The position numbers and the translations under genes were made by a program. A DNA stretch of 64,000 nucleotides from Nyssa sinensis (lineage: Eukaryota; Streptophyta; Magnoliopsida; Cornales; Nyssaceae), in NCBI GenBank assembly GCA_008638375.1, contig CM018050.1, positions 23,690,426-23,754,425 of the forward strand, in the 5' to 3' direction. The notes below the pieces were generated by a model. The model was not told the DNA's origin, ran no database searches, and saw only the letters and a list, made by a program, of their open reading frames with translations. Positions 58,363 through 64,000 of this stretch are shown here, piece after piece. How positions within the stretch are numbered: position 1 is the stretch's first letter; each line of letters begins with the position of its first letter.

Positions 58363-61095
58363 TGATTACGCCCAAAGAATAACGCGGTAGTTATAGTATA
58401 GCTTTGGGGTGTCGGTTCCACAAGGAGACAAAATTAAAAGAATAACAGAAAGAATTTCTGAAACTAAAGAAAATATTAAACGATTAACGTGAAAATAAAA
58501 ATATGAAAAGTGATTCAAAAATAAAATTAAAATTAAACAAAGCGATTAATGGAAAAAGTATCCAAATTAACGAACAGTAGAGCGTCGGGAATTCCTTGCA
58601 CATATCTGGTATTTTAATTATTTTTAATTCACTGATAACTCAATTGAGAATTTAATTCCAAAAATCTCAATCGAAAGGTATAGAATTATGAACCTAAATT
58701 AAACCAAATGTAACCCTTTGAAAAATCATTCATCACTTTTAAATCTTACAAATTGTTATCCACATTGAGAAAACCCAACGACGACAACATACCCAGGAAG
58801 CAATATTGCAGTAAAGAATTAAATCAATATAAATAATCAATTGATCCAAAAATAATCAAAGAATTAATCCATTCAATAGAAAAAGCATGATTGAATCTAT
58901 AAACAGAATAAATTCTTATATACCACAAAGCGACAGACTAATCCTCATGTGACACGTGTACCTATATACTAGCCATAGCTCGGCCACACAGAGCAGGCTA
59001 AATATTCAGAACAGGCTTACGCCCTTGCCCTCCAAAACTCATAGGTCTGTGCATCAACTTCCAGAGCACTCCCTATGGTTCAGAGCTCACTACTACCTTA
59101 ACACCCTACCGAGCAGAGTATAAGGAAACAGTATTCAATAAGGAAACTGCCACTCGCGGATATCTCTCAAGCGCAGTGTCCAACATGGAAATTGCTGTTC
59201 TCCGATGATCAAATCCCTACATTCATGGCTCCAAATCCTAATCAACTTTGGATTCACAAAGCCTATAAATTACACCCTAAGGTACGCTATTATTTTTATG
59301 CTCATTCTTTGGCTTACATTACTGTCTTTCAATTCAGTTTTATTGACTTAAGCATCGAAGCAGCTACCGCCGGAGCCAATCCGGTGGTCTTCTGATCATC
59401 TTTTGAGTGTTCCTCAGGCGACGGAGTTCAGAGTCCACAGCATCCCTCATGAGAGCCAAAAGTGCAGCATCAGTTTGGTGCCATCTGTGGGAACGCTTGG
59501 GCCACGTGCCTCGTTCTTGTGCTCCACCAGTCCCGACTAGGTGGAGTAGCTATTATGCCACTTTGAGTCCCACATCGAATAGGAGTCGGGCACTGGCGTC
59601 GCTTATAAGCCCTAGTCGTCCTCAGCCTTGCATCAGGCCTTTTTCGCCCAAGAAGAACAAAGCCGTAAGGGCTTTTAAGCCCAAAGCGGACAATATGATA
59701 CATGCGGAGCCTACTATGTGCCAGGACAAAAGAGTGCAGCATCAAATTCTATAATTATTTGGCAACAATAAATTGAGAATGATAAAACAAAGAGTTTTAA
59801 TAAATAAAAATCCATCATATGAATAAAAAATAAATTAAATTATAACCATCTATGGTGCAAGTTCATCCCTAACCCAATTTGAAAATTTAGTTACCCATAA
59901 ACACGAGGGACAACATAAACCTCATAAAGAAATAAACATGAAGCATCCTGCGGCTCTGTTTTCTTTTCTGTTTTGCTCCAAGACTGCTACGCCAAGCCGT
60001 CTTCTCCTCCCTATCGCGCCGCACAGTGTTTTTTTTTTTCTCACAACCTCCTTTTTTTTTTTTTCTTTCAGCCCTGGACCCCACTTAATTGAGAGCACCG
60101 TTCGTCTCAATCAGCCCTAGGCCCTTGCGGGCCTGGCCTGCTTCTACTTGCTTTTACATCTCACGTTCAGCCCAGCGCACCACAAGCCCATTCTCCTTAT
60201 CTTGGGTTTTCACCTTGTGCTTGGACAGGACCCACCTTGTTTCCTTGTTTTTCTTCTTTTTTTTTTTTTATTTTTATTCTTTCCCTTATTTCCTGCCTTT
60301 ACGTCAGGCACCTTTTGCTTCTTTTTTCTCTCTGTTTCCTTGTTTCCACTTTTTTGACTTTTCAAACTTTATTTCTTTTGTCTTTTTTATTCTTTTTTCT
60401 TTTGTATTTGTTTGCTTTTTCTTCTTTCCCTGGGCCCCATGCATCTTCCTTCCTATTCATTTTTTTCATGTAGCCGTTCATTCCAATTCTTTTTTTTCTT
60501 TCCCGAGCACAGCCAGTAGCCATAATATTTAAGCCACTTTTTCTATTAGATAAAGACTAAATATTGATTGGGTTTCTTCATGGAAGTTGTAGCTCTAGAT
60601 GTGTAGATAATGTTAGGATTTTAAATCACCTGATTTGGACTTCAGAAGCTCAACTTATAACCCCTTGAATTTTGCTGGTCGGACAAGAATCCAGCTTTCC
60701 AGGCTTGACTTTGAAACAATATTTGGAGACACAAACGAATTCGGATTTTTGCAAACCACACCTTTCTGAAAATCTTAAGATGTGCTCTAAAATTCACGAA
60801 GACCACTTTCTCATTCTGAAACTTTAACATCATCCAAACCTCAGTTGAAGCTCTATAAATCGAATTTGCCTAAAAATTGAAAATTATACAATGTACTTCA
60901 TATCTCTTCTTTTTACCTTCAATGCTTCCCTAATTCAATAAATATATTAATCAGCTCACTTAAATAGAAAATATGTCATAAAACTAAATATAAATGAATT
61001 AAGAATATTAAACATTATGCTCTAATAATAGGGACATATTTTAGTATTTTAATATAATAATAGGGTATTTAGAGTGCACTTTCGCACACTCATCA
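58363..61095 (-). repeat. Athila 3' LTR (with a nested insertion)
   Basis: The plus-strand left end is TGATTACGCCC and the right end GCACACTCATCA. Without the 829-bp insertion at 58916-59744 and one target copy it is about 1.9 kb, an ordinary Athila LTR length. A pyrimidine-rich stretch at about 60000-60500 holds open frames made only of Phe/Leu/Ser and is not coding. Confidence 0.8.
58916..59744 (+). mobile_element. 829-bp retroelement derivative nested in the Athila LTR
   Basis: It is flanked by AATTC at 58911-58915 and 59745-59749. The first 557 bases (58916-59472) are a Tat-type LTR: it starts TTATATACCACAAAGCGACA and ends GTGCAGCATCA, with a CTATAAATTAC TATA box near 59265. A primer site TGGTGCCATCTGTGGGAA follows at 59476-59493. 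The last 250 bases are different, with GTCCCACATCGA near 59569 and CCCAAAGCGGACAATATGA near 59679, yet they finish with the same tail AGTGCAGCATCA. No coding region. A TRIM-like or internally deleted element are both possible. Confidence 0.75.
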
Positions 61096-62762
61096 CACCC
61101 TCCAACTTTCTCATTGCTAGTCCCTAGCAAGAAAAAATAGAAAAAGAGATCAAAGAAGATCACACATAGAAGGCCTCTAATCACACTTTTCAAATTCGCA
61201 TATCAAAGCAATCTCAGGAATTCAATAACCCTATAACACTCAATCCACTTATAGCAATTCATAGAGTGTGTGTGTGCTCCAAACCATATCCATCTAACCA
61301 CAAACCTTGACACATGCAACATCAAGAACATCTCAAGCAAAAGGTTCAACTCCATATCTCACGGGTATAAAAGTGTTTCATGTAGGAGTTCTCTCTATGG
61401 AGTTGACAAGGGATGTACACGCTTAATGAAGAATTAGGCAATTAAGTACAAGCAACAACCAAACATTGATCTTATGATAGGCGCACTAACAAATGAGACT
61501 TCCACCACTCTTTCCACAGGCTTACTTAGGACCAAAACGATCAAAATAAAAAGGTTGTAATATGGTTCGGGTTAGGGGCTATATGAAGAAAATGATAGAA
61601 AGGATTCAAAAACTTCTAATTACATACTAAGAGAATTTTATCATAGCAAACCAAACTTCTCACTTGATGTACTCTTTAACTTTTCAGATTACTGAATAAT
61701 AATACTTCTCTTTGTTCTTTTTTTTTTTTTTTTTTAATTTCTTTTTTGAAAATGATGCTCATTGACTTTGATGCTCACTCAATTGAACACTTTTCACTTA
61801 TACGCTTTCTTTTCTTTTCTTTTCTTTTCTTTTTTCCCTACTTTTTTCAATTCAACACAAAAGACAAGAAATATAAATTCCATACCTAGTACACACTTGG
61901 AAGCAAAGAGGGTAGAAAAAAATCAAAGTATAGGCTATACTCCAATGTAGAGAGGTGTGGATGATGTGGGCACATAAAAAAAACTATATATGTTTGTTGG
62001 TTCAAAGTTGGCTACTAAGGGTCTATGATGAGAATGGTTAGCTTGAAAGGCTCAAGCGTTAATCCTAAGTTGACCTTCGTCATATCCCAAGTATATCCAT
62101 TGTCATACCACCAACTATGTAACGGTATTCTCAAAAGAAGTGCCCAATTCAATAGATCAACAAATGCTTATCATAATTTACAGCATTTGAAAGCTCTCAA
62201 TTCTCTCCAAAACTCATATGAATACTTAAGCAAAAAAGTTCTCGAGCTACATGTGTCAAACCACCATCTTACCATAAAGTTTGGATAAGTGCATTAAAAG
62301 TTATGTTAATGCCTCAGTAGAATGATTATGGCGGATTCGGTGAATTCACGAAAATGACTATGAATGAGAATGAGTACTCATGTGAAAAAGATGCACATGT
62401 GATGAAAATTTTTTTTTAAAAAAAATTTTGACACTTGAAAATACGCCACAGAGAGTTCCAACATGCATTTTAACTGTTAAATTTGCACCACCACCCCCCA
62501 ACTTAAATGAAACATTGTCCTCAATGTTTAACAATCAAAATTGAATAGAGGGTACTGAAAAGGATAGAATACACCTGATGTGTGACATGGGCAGCTCGCT
62601 AAGCACCAAAGATGGCAACCTGAACTGACAAAATGAAACTAATTTGCCAAAAAAAAAACAAAGAAAACAGCAGCAAAAAAAAAAAATAACAAAAATAACA
62701 AAAATAAAATAAAACAAAAATAAAATAAAATAAATAAAAAAAAACATACCTACATGGGGCGA
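61096..62762. other. Athila non-coding region between pol and 3' LTR
   Basis: It begins next to the polypurine tract with CACCCTCCAACTTTCTCATTGCTAGTCCCTAGCAAG on the plus strand in a pattern usual for Athila, and ends in A-rich runs near 62650-62750. There is no env-like open frame. (TTTTC)n occurs near 61808-61832. Confidence 0.65.
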
Positions 62763-63458
62763 TCAAGGTTGATAGACCGGGTCCATAAGTGGAATGTCTT
62801 CCACTTCTGGAACTTGTCTATCAATTAAAATTTTAAGGCGCTGACCATTGACTTTAAAAACTCGACCATCCTTAGAATCCTTTATTTCGACTACCCTATT
62901 TTCAAAAACATTCTTCACTATAAAGAGGCCTATCCACCTAGACCTGAGTTTTCCTAGGTGCTTATGGAGTCTAGAATTATATAAGATCACTCGATCATTA
63001 GGCTTAAACGTTTTTCTCAAAATATTTTTATCGTGAAATGCTTTCATTTTCACTCGATCAGCAATGCTCCAACCTAGGGCTGACCTATGCTTACTTAGGG
63101 TCTGAAATAATTTCTCATCATAAGACTCAGACAATTCAGATGAGATTATAACAGGAAAAGTATCACCTGGATCAAGGAAGGCATACTTTAAACCCTTAGG
63201 CAAAGGCTTCAATTCAACTTTAGGTGCTTCCACACTTGAAGGAATCTGCTCTTCACTTTCTTTAGGCGACTCCTCAAACTTCGGTTGCCATGCCCGTGCT
63301 CTATAATCCCGAGTTCTGTAAAAAATAGCACAAATATCAATCACCTCAGATGGATCAGTAATATAATCAAGCTCAAAATTAACAAGAAAATGTTCAAGGG
63401 GATCAGAATCATGAGTTGCAGGAACTCCCCTATCCATAAGTGAATCAATCATGTACAT
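62763..63458 (-). pseudogene. Athila pol with in-frame deletion: pre-RT segment fused to integrase C-terminus
   Basis: A 231-codon open frame. Residues to about 143 match the segment that precedes RT in Athila (LKPLPKGLKYAFLDPGDTFP, KHRSALGWSIADRVKM). Directly after come residues of the integrase C-terminal region (KAFHDKNILRKTFKPNDRV, YNSRLHKHLGKLRSRWIG, GRVFKVNGQRLK). The whole RT, RNase H and integrase core are missing, yet the frame is kept. The rest of pol to the right is separated by stops near 63485 and 63618. Confidence 0.88.
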
Positions 63459-64000
63459 TTGGCAGCTCTCGTCTTCCTCTTCTAGCTATTTTGCAATATG
63501 GAAGATATTCACCTCGAGAGTCATGTTTCCAAAAGACAGTTTCATGAGCCCATTCCTGCAATTAATAAGAGCATTAGCAGTGGCAAAGAAACGCCTACCT
63601 AAAATCAAATGAATTTTTTAAGTAGAGTTAACAACAGAGCTGGTGTCAAGGATTAAGAAATCAATAGGATAATAAAATTTATCAATTTGAATCAGAACAT
63701 CCTCTACCACACCCCGTGGCGCTCTGACTGAACGGTTAACCAATTGCAATACCACAAAAGTTGGTTTGATTTCTCCCAACCCCATCTGCAAATAAATAGA
63801 ATAAGGCATGATATTCACACTAACACCTAAATAAAAAAAAAAAACTTGTCTAAACTCATGATTTCCAATGCTGCATGCAATGGTTGGACAACCAAGATCC
63901 TTATACTTGGAAGGAATCCTTTGCTTAATTAGAGCACTAACTTGCTCTGTCAGGAACGCTGTCTTCTTCACATGGTGCTTCATCTTAACTGTACACAAAT
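63459..64000 (-). pseudogene. Athila protease and gag-pol linker, partial
   Basis: The protease-like domain at 63998-63618 has CPTIACSIGNHEF, then LGVSVNIMPYSIYLQMGLGE in place of the usual D-L-G-A-S site (the Asp is replaced), and RAPRGVVEDVLIQIDKFYY. A stop near 63618 and another near 63485 break the frame. It continues beyond the window. Confidence 0.85.

Larger units (their letters stand above)
58363..64000 (-). mobile_element. Athila-type gypsy retrotransposon, partial (runs past the window), with internal pol deletion
   Basis: Read from right to left: protease at 63998-63618, a fused pol remnant at 63458-62763, a non-coding region at 62762-61096, a polypurine tract (GAAAGTTGGAGGGTG on the minus strand) and the 3' LTR 61095-58363. 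The LTR ends TGATGAGTG...GCGTAATCA on the minus strand. The 5' part lies outside the window. It interrupts Tat-2 and is therefore younger than Tat-2. Confidence 0.85.

Noticed and set aside
60089..60532. 147-codon frame in the Athila LTR
   Set aside because: It is almost only Phe, Leu and Ser from a pyrimidine-rich tract, with overlapping frames of the same kind.
1..64000. tRNA, rRNA or other structured RNA genes
   Set aside because: I searched by eye for tRNA A/B boxes and rRNA-like blocks and found only retroelement primer sites. A covariance-model scan would be needed to exclude small RNAs.

Overview
The window is nuclear DNA of a flowering plant, most likely a eudicot. It is AT-rich, has GT..AG introns, carries Ty1/copia, Ty3/gypsy (Tat and Athila types) and CACTA elements, and holds a leaf-rust-10-like (LRK10L) receptor kinase. 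The species cannot be fixed from the sequence. Only one host gene looks intact: a three-exon LRK10L kinase on the minus strand (48333-50648, predicted 593 aa). A decayed paralogue of it (41400-42005 plus 47167-47595) has been split by a copia element. Nearly everything else is mobile or tandemly repeated DNA.

Layout. 1-5100: AT-rich intergenic DNA with local duplications. About 5100-10113: old remnant of a Tat-type gypsy element (LTR, reverse-strand accessory gene, tail repeats), hit by a 2.08-kb CACTA element (5224-7302, target duplication CCC) and by a truncated copia element with a 1.57-kb LTR (10114-about 12700). 12761-22604: a complete but decayed Tat-lineage gypsy element on the minus strand (target duplication GTTTG). 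It has gag-pol, a dual RNase H arrangement, a 64-bp tandem array and an antisense, intron-bearing accessory gene. 23143-31310: a 413-440-bp satellite with a six-monomer higher-order repeat of about 2.57 kb, bracketed by two copies of a 1.3-kb flank. 32570-37343: full-length copia, minus strand (target duplication ATTTG). 38409-41350: a 2.94-kb solo-LTR-like element (target duplication ATGCA). 42006-47166: full-length copia, plus strand (target duplication TATAA), inside the kinase pseudogene. 48333-50648: the intact kinase gene. 51040-53045: foldback and MITE-like elements. 53300-58362: a second Tat-type element, plus strand, cut between RNase H and integrase by an Athila-type gypsy element (58363 to beyond 64000, minus strand). 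The LTR of that Athila carries an 829-bp TSD-flanked retroelement derivative.

How it fits together. The record is mostly one of nested insertion around a duplicated LRK10L locus. The intact kinase has a signal peptide, a cysteine-rich ectodomain, one membrane segment and a non-RD (HFD) kinase, as expected for surface immune or cell-wall receptors. The retroelements contribute LTR promoters and decayed polyproteins. The least ordinary signals are the higher-order satellite with a perfect palindrome and a TATA-like motif in each full unit, the spliced antisense accessory gene seen in two Tat elements, and an Athila polyprotein in which an in-frame deletion fuses the segment before RT to the integrase tail.
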